This document shows, piece by piece, positions 10,101 to 17,240 of a stretch of DNA of 37,603 nucleotides. How positions within the stretch are numbered: the first letter of the stretch is position 1; each line of letters begins with the position of its first letter. Origin of the DNA: an uncultured Schlesneria sp. (GTDB taxonomy: Bacteria; Planctomycetota; Planctomycetia; Planctomycetales; Planctomycetaceae). Below the pieces are notes generated by a model. It searched no databases, was not told the DNA's origin, and saw nothing but the letters and a program-made list of their open reading frames with translations. The DNA is taken from positions 1 to 37,603 of the forward strand of contig CAILLA010000282.1 of NCBI GenBank assembly GCA_903834925.1, written 5' to 3'. Both the position numbers and the translations under genes were made by a program.

Positions 10101-13100
10101 GAAAGAGGGTGTTAATCCAGGACATATAGTCTGGTTGTTGTTGTTGTTGCTGTGCATAGGCCAACTTCCGACCAAGAGAGACAGGCTCGCTTACCTTCTC
10201 TAAGAAAAATTCGTTGGCGCCGGACTCCGAAGTCTCGAAAACGTCGATCCAATCTGATTCCCTCTTGTTGATCGCTGTCTTTGATAGTTTTGATCGGAAT
10301 TGAGTGATCTCCGATTCAAAACCTAAAGCTTCAGCGAATTCTCCCCATCTTGCTGCTTCATCAAGGCCCCGCCGGTCTTCTCGAGACATGGGAATTCCGT
10401 CATTCAAGCCAAGCGACATCGGCTCTTCACGATCTTTGATCATCGAGTTGAATACCAATGGAAAGGAGCCTGGCTTTCCACCGGCAATGGGCGTCAAAAC
10501 GGAAGAATCTTTTCGCCCCAGTTTTGTGTCCTTGTCGATGAAGTGATTCGATTCGACGAAGTCCATATCGCCGAGCATGCTGAAGACGTCGACGTCACCG
10601 TCGGTTTCGTACATTGCTGGTGCCTGATCGAAACCAGAAAAATCAAGACCGTCCATTCCACTGCCGCCGCCTAAACCTCCCATTGCTCCGCGTCCGGAAA
10701 TCATCCCTGACGGCGCCATTAATCCTGGCTTTCTTCCCAAAAAGCCCGATGAGCGACTCGACGACGAATAACTTCTGGGACTTGCCAAACCGACCACTGT
10801 CTTCATCTCCTGCTGAAATACCTGCGGATTGCGACCGAGACCGGCGAGACTCTGCAACACCTGTCGGCGGATTCCAATTCGCCAATCCCCCGCACGTTTC
10901 ATCTGCTGCTGCAACAATTCGTAATTCGAATTGTCTCGGCCAGCAGTAAAGAATCGCTCGCCGTCCCGCATCTCGTAACGTCGCTGCACTCCAAATCGCT
11001 CGCGGTCAGCATCGGTCTCGAGAACCAGAAGCGACGTGAAGGGCGTAATAATATGAAACTCTTCCGACAGCCGAATGATCTCATCGTGAATCAAACTGCT
11101 AGAACCTTGAGCCAACAAATGATCGAGGTGTGCTCGGCCCCACAGTCGAGGAATAAACGAATTCCCCTCTTCCGCATCCTTGAATGAAATGCGGGCAGCA
11201 AATTTCACTCGGTCTGTTCCACGCAGGCCGGTGACGATCACTTCTCCTTGCTGGTCGGCCTTTCCGCCAGACGTAAGCTCGGGAAGATATCGACCGACAA
11301 GAATCTGCTGAGTCCCCGCCGGTACATTCGGCAAACGTCCTGGATACACAGCCGCGACTTTGATCCCGCGAAACTCGACGTTGACGTCTCGCAATCCGGG
11401 CTGAGCCACTTCGGTCAACCATTCGCGAGCAACAACCGATGACGTTTGCTCGCCACCGATCGTCCGCACCGAACCATTCCCCACGCTGGCGATTCCGTTC
11501 AGGACAATCGATTCGTAAGAATTGCCGACACTGACTGCGTGAAATGCGATCGGACTTTGTTGCGCAGCTCCTTTGTTGTCACCTCCACTGTTCGTCTGGC
11601 CAACCGCTTTGAACCGTTCACCCAGTCGTTTTACAAATGCCGCCGGATCGGTATCCCCGGACGAAACGATTCCATCGCCGATATAAACAATCTGAGTTCC
11701 CGGTACAGCCTTCTTCAGCACATCGTTAAACGCTCGATCCAGGTTCGTCCAACCGAGCGATACTCGTTCATTCAGGAACTTGATCGCCGCCGCGACATTC
11801 TCGGTAGATGGCGACAACGATGTTTCGCTCACCCAGACGGTACCCACATCACAGGCCGCGATCCGGTATCGATCATCAGGCCCCAGCGACGACAAAACCG
11901 TGTTCACAAAGTCGGTTTGCTGCCGCCGTTTTTCTGAATCCATCGACGCAGATGTATCGCACAGGAAGACGATGTTCAGCGGATTCCCGTCCGGAATCAC
12001 TTCGTTCAGTCTGGCACCCCCATCCCGGTTAAAAGGAGGAGTGATCTGCACCAGGAAATAGCCGTCGTCGCCTCGGCGATGTGGCACAACAACCACGTCT
12101 GACTGCTGCTGATCGACCTCGCATACGACTTCAAAGTCACGAGTTGGTGTGTATTCCTGCGCGACAAACTCCACCTGAGCGGAATGAGCCGTCTGCTGGC
12201 TGCGCACTGCATGAGTCGGACAGGTGACGCTCTTCAATGCCAAAGCCGAATTGACGGTAACCGTCATCGAAAGTTCACGAAGAGGACTCGTCCGCAGCAG
12301 TTCGCTTCTCAGGCCATACCCGTATCGATAGCGGTTCCCTTTCAGCGGCAATACTTGCGTATAGACAATCTTGATCCGCTTTTCGGAATGTGGCTCGATC
12401 GGGAAGACGCGAGCTTTAAAAATGTTTCCCCCGGTCCATTCCAACAAGCCAGGATCGCGGCGTTCACGCAGAATCGTTTCATAGATTTCCCGAGCACGCT
12501 GTTTCTCGACAACATCCGCTTCGATCAGTTCATTGCCAATCCACATTCCAAATCCGCTGATCGACGCATCCTGCGGCAAAGGAAAATGAAAAACCCCTTC
12601 CAGTCGCGAAACCGTGCGGTTCACGAACGATTCTTCAATGGTCGTGCGAGCAATCTGGTCACGAATCTCGACAGAAACTTTGTGATAGCCGACCGTCAGA
12701 GGTTCGTTTCGACCATCCGGAAGATTGACGATCAATGAGCCGATCGATTCGTTGTTGGTTGTCCCTTCAAACCCGGCCAGCCAGACCGGTGTTTCCGGTA
12801 CGTCCATCAGTTTCGTGTCACGGTCGACTCGAACCAGTTGCTTCACTCCCGCCTTGAACTCGCGACTCCCTTCACGCGGGGCCAGCAACGTGAATTCGCC
12901 CTTCGGCTCAGCCTTGACCGCATCACTCTTTTCAGACGGTTTCGCCGAGGATTCCAACTTCACTTGAATCAACCCTTGATGCACACGAGCCTTCGATGGC
13001 GAGATCAACTCAACCAGCGTCCCGGGGCCTAACGTCAACTCAACGTCTGACGAAAGCGCGACTTTGACCGCGTTTGCCCCGCGCAGCTCCGTTCGCAACC

Positions 13101-14211
13101 AGTCACCCGGTTTTAGTAATGTTTCCTGCGAGACTGGTGTCCAGCGTTTCGCCAGCATCGGACGTAAACCAACGATCCCTTGCGACTGGGTCACTTTTCC
13201 GATCCGGCCATCTTCCGTCAGCGAATTCGCCACCTGAAATTTTTCATCGGCAACCGTTTCGTTCATGGCAATCAACCTCATTTCAGCCAGTGGTGGCCCC
13301 GCATGTCGCTTCGCACCTGCCGGCCAGGCGAACACGCCGACCAACCGTCGATCCTTTTGATTAACGAAAACTTCGACCTGGATCTGTCCCGATTTCGCAG
13401 GAAGATCGGCACGATAGACCAGACATTTTTCGGGCTGCGATTTCTTCGTCGACTGATGAGAAGTTCGTTTCGTAAGTCGTTGATCCGGCGAAGCATCTTC
13501 TGTACTCTCGTTCCAGGGGGAAGTCGCCTGTTCGACTGGCCTGGCTCGCAAGAGTGAGGACGCATCGGTGACTCCCACATCCAAAAGCCCCAGCAGATCA
13601 ACTTGTTTTGCAGGCCCCAGGAACCACGGCGATTCCTCTTCGGAAATCGTATTTGCCGATTCGTCGACCTTCCACAATCGAGACCCCGCCGCGATTGCGT
13701 ATCGGGTGGCAGACTGTTCCTTCCGGACAAGTCCCGGTGCGCGAACGAGAATCTGCGATTCGGTCCCGTCTTTCGTCAATTGCAACTCCAGCGTTGATGC
13801 CCCGCGAAGTTCTTCCAACACTTTTGAAAACGGGACGGTGGCGGCGTTAGCCGTCCCGAGGTTGTTGGAGAAAAACCACGTCACCAGAACCAGCACTGAC
13901 ATTGCAGCTGCGACAGCACCACGCATCGCTAAAGAAAACATGGGAACTCTCCGGGTTGGAACAGGTGTCGCCGGAATTGGGCGGACAATTACGGGGAATA
14001 ACGGGATGGACTGCTGGACGACCAGGGCTTTCGTGTCACCCGCCCCGTCGAGACCAGCATTTAATGTCGCGATGTCAATAAATACATCCGACGATCGCTG
14101 ACGCAACGCTTCGAGTCGCTCTCGATCCGGTCGCGCTGCGTCGGCTTCAATTGCGCGCAGCATCGCCTGCAATCGAAGATCGTCACTGTCAGCAGTCGGT
14201 TCTTGGGTCAT
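4156..14211 (-). CDS. Giant membrane-anchored FecR-like / VIT / VWA / TPR protein
   Basis: One uninterrupted frame of about 3350 codons. Numbering from the ATG at 14211: a cytoplasmic N-terminus (1-95); one membrane segment (about 96-117, AAAMSVLVLVTWFF); a region like lipoprotein-carrier/RseB folds (about 125-325); a FecR-like stretch (about 366-425, LKPGDWLR and VELTLGPGTLVEL); a VIT domain (about 504-635); a VWA domain (about 745-910) whose MIDAS reads DTSAS at 752, followed by the family hallmark TPFTSLLVLE (about 1056). Next come a Ser/Gly-rich linker (about 1145-1195), a short poly-Gln, a second lipoprotein-carrier-like region (about 1480-1620), and then about 1700 residues of helical TPR-like repeats to the end (clearest near the C-terminus, ILRKAIGETYQAKNEHAKAI). 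It follows an ECF sigma gene, the place where an anti-sigma gene usually lies. TTG 14274 and ATG 14256 are alternative starts, but both fall in or next to a repeat arm. A sensor or regulator role is inference. Confidence 0.88.
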   Translation of the reverse strand: MTQEPTADSDDLRLQAMLRAIEADAARPDRERLEALRQRSSDVFIDIATLNAGLDGAGDTKALVVQQSIPLFPVIVRPIPATPVPTRRVPMFSLAMRGAVAAAMSVLVLVTWFFSNNLGTANAATVPFSKVLEELRGASTLELQLTKDGTESQILVRAPGLVRKEQSATRYAIAAGSRLWKVDESANTISEEESPWFLGPAKQVDLLGLLDVGVTDASSLLRARPVEQATSPWNESTEDASPDQRLTKRTSHQSTKKSQPEKCLVYRADLPAKSGQIQVEVFVNQKDRRLVGVFAWPAGAKRHAGPPLAEMRLIAMNETVADEKFQVANSLTEDGRIGKVTQSQGIVGLRPMLAKRWTPVSQETLLKPGDWLRTELRGANAVKVALSSDVELTLGPGTLVELISPSKARVHQGLIQVKLESSAKPSEKSDAVKAEPKGEFTLLAPREGSREFKAGVKQLVRVDRDTKLMDVPETPVWLAGFEGTTNNESIGSLIVNLPDGRNEPLTVGYHKVSVEIRDQIARTTIEESFVNRTVSRLEGVFHFPLPQDASISGFGMWIGNELIEADVVEKQRAREIYETILRERRDPGLLEWTGGNIFKARVFPIEPHSEKRIKIVYTQVLPLKGNRYRYGYGLRSELLRTSPLRELSMTVTVNSALALKSVTCPTHAVRSQQTAHSAQVEFVAQEYTPTRDFEVVCEVDQQQSDVVVVPHRRGDDGYFLVQITPPFNRDGGARLNEVIPDGNPLNIVFLCDTSASMDSEKRRQQTDFVNTVLSSLGPDDRYRIAACDVGTVWVSETSLSPSTENVAAAIKFLNERVSLGWTNLDRAFNDVLKKAVPGTQIVYIGDGIVSSGDTDPAAFVKRLGERFKAVGQTNSGGDNKGAAQQSPIAFHAVSVGNSYESIVLNGIASVGNGSVRTIGGEQTSSVVAREWLTEVAQPGLRDVNVEFRGIKVAAVYPGRLPNVPAGTQQILVGRYLPELTSGGKADQQGEVIVTGLRGTDRVKFAARISFKDAEEGNSFIPRLWGRAHLDHLLAQGSSSLIHDEIIRLSEEFHIITPFTSLLVLETDADRERFGVQRRYEMRDGERFFTAGRDNSNYELLQQQMKRAGDWRIGIRRQVLQSLAGLGRNPQVFQQEMKTVVGLASPRSYSSSSRSSGFLGRKPGLMAPSGMISGRGAMGGLGGGSGMDGLDFSGFDQAPAMYETDGDVDVFSMLGDMDFVESNHFIDKDTKLGRKDSSVLTPIAGGKPGSFPLVFNSMIKDREEPMSLGLNDGIPMSREDRRGLDEAARWGEFAEALGFESEITQFRSKLSKTAINKRESDWIDVFETSESGANEFFLEKVSEPVSLGRKLAYAQQQQQQPDYMSWINTLFPSLESKPAKRPQNAKVPEAWSPESIQLAKSLLRTEPLLKLNGGIELRRRVETFDPRWNRSTGRNIDLALYSPTAWLTTARNPQQQSLVNYCDSNERGVYTMAFLLGRNRASVASELKSPPLGLADFSLSPLFETYFWYAAQIEPDGDNRVKLVLTNKNDTSQVRFTIDTARHVVLNRTTHSEGKLVDQTTYSDFVEAAGSWWATKIVTTDEQGRPTSETRLEIDVFTKEKYAERIAVELAAKPTVQFIHYPTVPLRAARQTVVDGSAKFDDRLTMVLYNAQLQQWDEMWKHVDSIETLAVDKPGIRWVRTILLATIRRNEEAMQRLKTEAARLVTAPVQDEVFLAEYLLSNANSLVAGPEFYQLHQSLKPVYTRAFNLRLPPLTKFKEVPEPADERASEAIQSEITLHWYDREISGLEGLGRFEEALALRKAMAVTLPWDNYRQELYAQKLAAAGQFAAAHAWLRQELARPERSKPEEESLRSAIAELYRRQTDWAGLLEWTTDWITKNPESGSYSSAYSQHLSAMIYNDQLDGAYVLADQWLKDAQVEGKMNAIQHARFDTAINFANGNLFQINFQRMDERWFEPLADTARFFVRHPHHFDLVQRCVSNYYFGQTDTSDQLRGEWLTMLQTEFANLNSTQINTLVGWTLSGRMQLTKPINGRTQLDASEVPIEIWKQIANELKARWSTTKDHAERHLLGETLRTIYASRFAETELLPFLRDRIATADSLHKAGYVSALFDTLLTSRWTNEIENEAFTRWKELSELTVPVDRMSAEMNGLMRLVDAMLANRIAAAERQLGDQGAQDQLTRRELATKKAEIRKSARIGLSARLAQEAVKSENEEKIPRLRVGLRIEQNWLDLQADQNLAGVEADCWKILGEIPVMPVIKTEDDSSEEISDELLLQEELRTQQEFFDAVVRQRAFAMVMSLATRKQAATESVERLLKYVDTGITLGVADTTKESSAARQNFTAFWRMTKFRLLVALDRPEQLENVLREWIRADISTGPWLQMLARVVAERGKLDEAIPLFEACERDHLLSAADYRLLADWYLVTNRRDQYEQSRIEAFVQTPERNLAQLIYQTNNRWQQTNIPLPSELDENTLFVLKALFKKSAQPENYLWQLRSLYAASRDFRLLQMLPDAVLGRSPQQMYAFIQSLQNQVLYELRNEATADEILTRIKKLREAELTATDLRALDLLEAFVERKSSEILNQPGPHIDACLAALQRAFQRTWTDGEPLMMSEFLQRMGGFTNDRLKAEQIREMRSLILLTPAGSRDHLKLTSNLCQLLFWNYSLHDEGLQTQEAEYQSYLQANEGIWPHADNEYLSRYAQMLEGANRHAAGEAVLKKQIARPANDEQRKWLNDRLMSLYNHALEHDGAVSIGTGRVNLFKPIVDLTIKEIFAAPDENVRYNLVARLNTTFDIAQRHKLSATVETVTKFAFETIPQLLRKQQSQYRNTVSTILQSISSVLEPKVAMRFVVERMEQWPQRLEIQWDNSWNTLGTQLAHYRKAIGSTDLDDRALTLAVAQLQRDLRRSEGGHQQIYHFGYGFFWAEKTQDFAKAAEAILNERRASGRRAMVVANYLRNGLQLVPRAIEILLIAHGNGLLNEAEQFQLVNWLHETNRYAEMIPILDQLVIARPDNMLYRSELMAAYFHSQRPEQLSRLIEQTESHFHQAGRWTEANIAQFAQGCESAQEWEKAKDYLTEAIALHQRSNPTSGLNDNVLSGYYQELASAESDLQHTEAAVTAASAAIVCWDARHQERIHTISTLKSVLSSASDLDDYVQKMDSEATKTGQDSPILRKAIGETYQAKNEHAKAIAQFKIAIELQPNDKQTHQALIACYDATQNKAAATDQLLKLIDLQRHDLTLYQQLASRLKDNEAEAERAATSIIESAPNESESHAAMAELRQNQNRWSEAIPHWEQVAKLRKLEPTGLLKLAAAQVHEQKWEPAKESLGKLKKTEWPSRFNNVTHEIYQIEIRIPK
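10135..10152 (-). repeat. CAA/CAG trinucleotide run encoding six glutamines
   Basis: On the minus strand this reads one CAG followed by five CAA codons, giving QQQQQQ within AYAQQQQQQPDYMSW of the giant protein. Trinucleotide runs of this kind can vary in copy number by slippage without breaking the frame; here it lies in a linker region, so length changes would probably be tolerated. Confidence 0.8.
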
Positions 14212-14223
14212 GGGCTTTCGCTC

Positions 14224-14391
14224 AAAGTCGCCATCATCGCTCCGCGTGATGAGCATTGTTCGGTTAACTTCCAATCGAAACGGGGCAGTGTTTCCATGAA
14301 ATTTCTAAATTGTGAAATTGTTTCGGTCCCTCGGCGACGTTTGATTCCTTCTTGTGAAATGCTCATCACGCGGAGCGATGATGGCTACTTT
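14224..14391. repeat. 33-nt inverted repeat between the ECF sigma gene and the giant gene
   Basis: The left arm 14224-14256 is the reverse complement of the right arm 14359-14391 at 32 of 33 positions; the arms are separated by 102 bases. The outer ends read AAAGTCGCC and GGCTACTTT. The last 21 bases of the right arm recur exactly at 152-172, and another palindromic element at 22011-22144 ends with CCAAGTAGCC and GGCTACTTGG. This looks like a short non-autonomous element (MITE or REP type) with terminal inverted repeats. Its left arm contains the ATG at 14256, so translation from there would borrow codons from the element. Confidence 0.8.
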
Positions 14392-14409
14392 AGTACTCCT
14401 CATTCGCCG

Positions 14410-15087
14410 TCATTCCACAAACTCCTTCTTTCCATCCAAATAACGGCTATCACTTATCAACGATTCTTCCCGAGTCATCCGTTCGAATCGCGAACGAAAC
14501 TCACGACGGGCTCGTGCCAGTTTCGACTTCACTGCATCAACCGATCCCCCATGTTGCGAGGCGATCTCTTCCAGGCTTTGTTCGTCCAGATATTTTGCGG
14601 CCAGCAACGTTGCGTAGTCAGACGACAGCGAAGCCAATGTGGCCCGAACCAGATCCGCCATTTCCCGGCGATTCCAGATGTCATTCGTATCAAACGGCTC
14701 ATCAACCCAACGCCGCAAATCACCCGCACCCGCTTGGACCAACTCAAACAGTCTTGATCGCTTGTGAATCTGCTTCCAATAAATCGAAGTTTGATGATGA
14801 GCGATCCCCGTCAGCCAACTCCACAATGTTCCCTTGTCAGCATCAAACTTCTGCGCCGATCGCGCCGCGGCAAGAAATGTCTCCTGAACAACATCAGCCA
14901 CATCCACGGTTGACGAACCAATCAGACGAGCGACGTATCGCCAGACATCCGTACTGTAACCATCGTACAGCGCGGTCCAGGCGTCACGGTGGCCGTCTCG
15001 CAATCCGCGAATCACGGCCCGCTGGTCAGACTCATCGAGCAAGTTGACGTCCAAGTGAAAGAAACGAAATGGCCTGACACGGGTCAT
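14410..15087 (-). CDS. ECF-type RNA polymerase sigma factor
   Basis: A 225-aa sigma-70 family protein of the extracytoplasmic function class. Region 2 spans about residues 35-108 (AWTALYDGYSTDVWRYVARL, DVVQETFLAAARSAQKFD, LWSWLTGIAHHQTSIYWK). Region 4 spans about 143-198, with the helix-turn-helix SLEEIASQHGGSVDAVKSKL followed by ARARREFR. There is no C-terminal extension beyond about 25 residues and no region 3, as expected for ECF sigmas. The ATG at 15087 starts MTRVRPFRFF; the first 20 residues are not conserved, and GTG starts are possible. The gene lies directly upstream of the giant VIT/VWA/TPR gene in the same direction, about 200 bp apart. The giant protein has a cytoplasmic N-terminus and one membrane span, the layout of a membrane-bound partner. 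No conventional zinc-binding anti-sigma gene is present. Promoter target unknown. Confidence 0.93.
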   Translation of the reverse strand: MTRVRPFRFFHLDVNLLDESDQRAVIRGLRDGHRDAWTALYDGYSTDVWRYVARLIGSSTVDVADVVQETFLAAARSAQKFDADKGTLWSWLTGIAHHQTSIYWKQIHKRSRLFELVQAGAGDLRRWVDEPFDTNDIWNRREMADLVRATLASLSSDYATLLAAKYLDEQSLEEIASQHGGSVDAVKSKLARARREFRSRFERMTREESLISDSRYLDGKKEFVE

Positions 15088-15746
15088 GTCATCAATGAAC
15101 GGAAAAGACTTTTTCCTGATCCTCTGAAATTTCTGCTTACGATATCAAGGCTGAACACGTTCCACGATTGAATTGGGCCTAAGACGCGGCCAGGTGTCGC
15201 AGAATTCCTTGAGATTGCAAAAAAAACATCGGATCGAACATGCTTGCTCGAATGACTCAAGCCAGGGCATCGACGATATCGTTTAACCGCGCCTCGAAGA
15301 GAAGCGGGAACAGAGCGGCGGAATTGCCGTCAACCGAGGCGTCATTTCTCGTTAGGGCATTGCGAAAAGACGGGGCGAGTTTCGCAGTGGTGTCAGTTCT
15401 AAAGTGTTCATAACGATCAGGATATCGATTGTCAGCGGTCCAGGACGTCTGCAATTCGGAGCCGACAGGGTTTGGCGCCAAACGGTCGTGACGAAAACAT
15501 CCAATATTTTGGTGTTTTGGGCGAGTCGGGATTTGCTGGATTCGTAACAAAATACAATCACTCAATCTTCTTCGTTTCATCAGGGCAGCGTCACGCCGCT
15601 GGGGGGTGATGGTTTTAGATCTGCCTGTTTCCGTGGGTTGAAACCAGCGGCTCTCAACCTGTGTCGCACCGCGACGAATCCCCCGATCATACACAACATC
15701 GCAACCTGACATCCGAAAACGCGACAAAAAATGGTGTGGTATTATA
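15088..15746. other. Intergenic region with a perfect dyad
   Basis: About 660 bp between two divergent genes (the ECF sigma gene leftward, the AAA ATPase rightward). It carries no frame I believe in; a 156-codon minus-strand frame (15257-15727) has a composition unlike real proteins and no ribosome binding site. A perfect 14-bp palindrome, GTTTGGCGCCAAAC, lies at 15470-15483 and could be an operator. GCGACAA at 15721-15727 is one of several copies of a motif that flanks the ATPase gene. Confidence 0.45.
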
Positions 15747-15776
15747 TTGACGCGACAAATGAGTTAGTGCAATAAT
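15747..15776 (+). promoter_or_regulatory. Possible sigma-70 promoter for the AAA ATPase gene
   Basis: TTGACG at 15747-15752 and AATAAT at 15771-15776 are separated by 18 bases, about 60 bases before the chosen start codon at 15838. GCGACAA motifs overlap the -35 side (15752-15758), and a reverse copy lies downstream (15790-15796), as expected for an autoregulated promoter. Assigned by eye from hexamers only. Confidence 0.35.
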
Positions 15777-15837
15777 GCCGTCATTGCGATTGTCGCAGGG
15801 GTTTGGTTGTGTCTGTTTGATTGCCTGGAGGACTCGA

Positions 15838-17000
15838 ATGAATCTGGAAAAGTTGAGCGATATCCCTGCAAAACCGCAGGGTTGGGTTTGGAACGGGGTG
15901 ATCCCCGAGGGGCAAGTGACGCTCTTGACGGGGGAACCGGGTGTCGGGAAGAGTCTGTTTGCGATGGATGCCATCGCCCGGTTAACGCGGGGTGAGCGTG
16001 GACTTTCACTCAGAGATCAGGGCGAGCCAGGTCAGGTTATTCTGTTTTCGGGTGAAGATGGGATCGCCAGCGTGGTTCGAAACCGTCTGGAGGCTGCGGG
16101 AGCCGTAACCAATCTCGTCAATGTCGCCGTCAATGACACAAACACGACTTTAGAAAAGCCTGGTGCTGCACGCGGCCGTCGCGATGAAGATGGTCAAATG
16201 GAATCGCTGGAATTGTATCTGACGTTGCTGCGTGAAGCGGGTGCGCCTTGTCGGTTGGTTGTAATTGATCCGGTCAAGTCTTTACTCGATGCGACGAATG
16301 GTCGCGATGATGTGAAACTCAGGGCAACGATGGCCAAGCTGACGGAACTGGCGAACCGGACGGGTGTCGCGATCCTTCTGATCGCGACGCCGTCCAAGTT
16401 TGAGAAAGGGAAACGAGGCGATTGGACGCCGACGTCTCCGGTCCTCGCCGAGGTGGCTCGTTCCGTCTGGACGATCGTTCGTGATCCCAATGAACCTGGC
16501 GACGAATTCTGTTGCCCGTCAAAACCAACCTGTGTGACACGCCTCCTGGTCTCGGTTTTACGATTCAGGATCAGCGGATTCGTTGGGAAAATGAGTGGGT
16601 TCGTCAGACTGCTGAACAATTCGTGTCTGACTCGACGGAGACGGAGAAACTGCAGCACGTCGCGGAGAAGAGTGAACTGTCGCGGGTGACCGAATGGGTG
16701 AAAAGCCAATTGAATGGCGCACCTGTTTATACCGGCGCCCTCAAAGCGGATGCGGCTCGCCATGACATCAGTGAAAAGACGTTGAATCGCGCACTGATCC
16801 TGTTAGGTTGTCGCAAAGGAAAGGAAAAGAAAACAGACGGACGATGGTTTTGGTGGTTGCCAGATCCGCTGACGGGTCCCGTCGTCTCCGGCTCCCCGGC
16901 TCTGCGGCCAGGAACGCTCGAACTGAAGTCACTGGCGGAGATCTATGCGGAAGCGGACCAGGCTCGGGCACTCGCAAACCCTATAAAAAAGGGAACTTGA
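15838..17000 (+). pseudogene. RepA-like AAA ATPase with one-base frameshift
   Basis: ATG 15838 follows GGAGG at 15827-15831. Frame 1 reads a RecA/RepA-like (AAA_25) ATPase: Walker A GEPGVGKS (32-39), Walker B LVVIDP (140-145), then LAEVARSVWTIVRDP (about 203-217). Around 16505-16511 the homology leaves this frame: the original frame becomes an unconserved Cys/Arg-rich tail ending at 16689, while the frame entered by restoring one missing base reads LLPVKTNL and then GLGFTIQDQRIRWENEWV and a C-terminal winged-helix-like region (ISEKTLNRALILLGC, WFWWLP) to TGA at 16998-17000. The joined product would be about 387 aa, the normal length. So one base was lost in GAATTCTG, through mutation or sequencing error. 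Relatives occur in plasmids and integrated elements and in chromosomal element remnants of planctomycetes. No integrase, primase or excisionase gene accompanies it here. Confidence 0.78.
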
Positions 17001-17141
17001 CCAACTTTGCCAAGTTGGTCAACTCTTTTCGAACTTCGGTGAGATGACAGTTTTCCAAAGCTCGCAGACGAACGAAGATTTTAAGAGACGATGTTGAACT
17101 TGGCCAACTTTGCCAACTTCTTTTCGAACTTGGGTGAGAGG
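16992..17141 (+). repeat. Direct repeat pair downstream of the ATPase gene
   Basis: About 16994-17045 and 17095-17138 share the pattern GAACTTG-CCAACTTTGCCAA, TCTTTTCGAACTT and GGTGAGA. The second copy lacks about 10 internal bases (the GTTGGTCAAC right half of the hairpin). The copies are about 100 bases apart. Two copies only, so not a CRISPR array. The first copy includes the end of the ATPase frame and its terminator. Confidence 0.65.
16997..17029 (+). terminator. Rho-independent terminator of the ATPase gene
   Basis: TTGACCAACT (16997-17006) pairs perfectly with AGTTGGTCAA (17013-17022) around the loop TTGCCA, and is followed by CTCTTTT (17023-17029). The left stem overlaps the stop codon at 16998-17000. 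Hairpin plus U-tract is the textbook arrangement for the plus strand. Confidence 0.8.
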
Positions 17142-17190
17142 ATGGGTTGAAGAGGGATCTGGATTTTGAATCGAAGGTCGCTCGCGATTC

Positions 17191-17240
17191 GCGAAGCGGA
17201 GCTTCGAAGAGCGGCGTTACCAAGCTGGAGCTTGGTAACG
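17191..17240. repeat. REP-like palindrome, copy A
   Basis: A short stem (GCGAAGCGGAGCTTCG, 17191-17206) is followed by a 12-bp perfect stem CGTTACCAAGCT (17215-17226) / AGCTTGGTAACG (17229-17240). The same two-part layout occurs at 26840-26897 (GCGAAGC-GAGCT-CGA-GAG, then GTTAC-AAGCTGGAGCTT-GTAACGAG). Similar GTTACCAAGCTGGAGCTTGG palindromes are, to my knowledge, common in planctomycete intergenic DNA. Confidence 0.75.

Noticed and set aside
15257-15727. 156-codon minus-strand open frame upstream of the ATPase gene
   Set aside because: No ribosome binding site, no recognisable domain, and an Arg/Thr/Pro-rich composition typical of chance frames in this GC range.
16992-17141. CRISPR-like direct repeats
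   Set aside because: Only two imperfect copies with different lengths, and one includes a transcription terminator.
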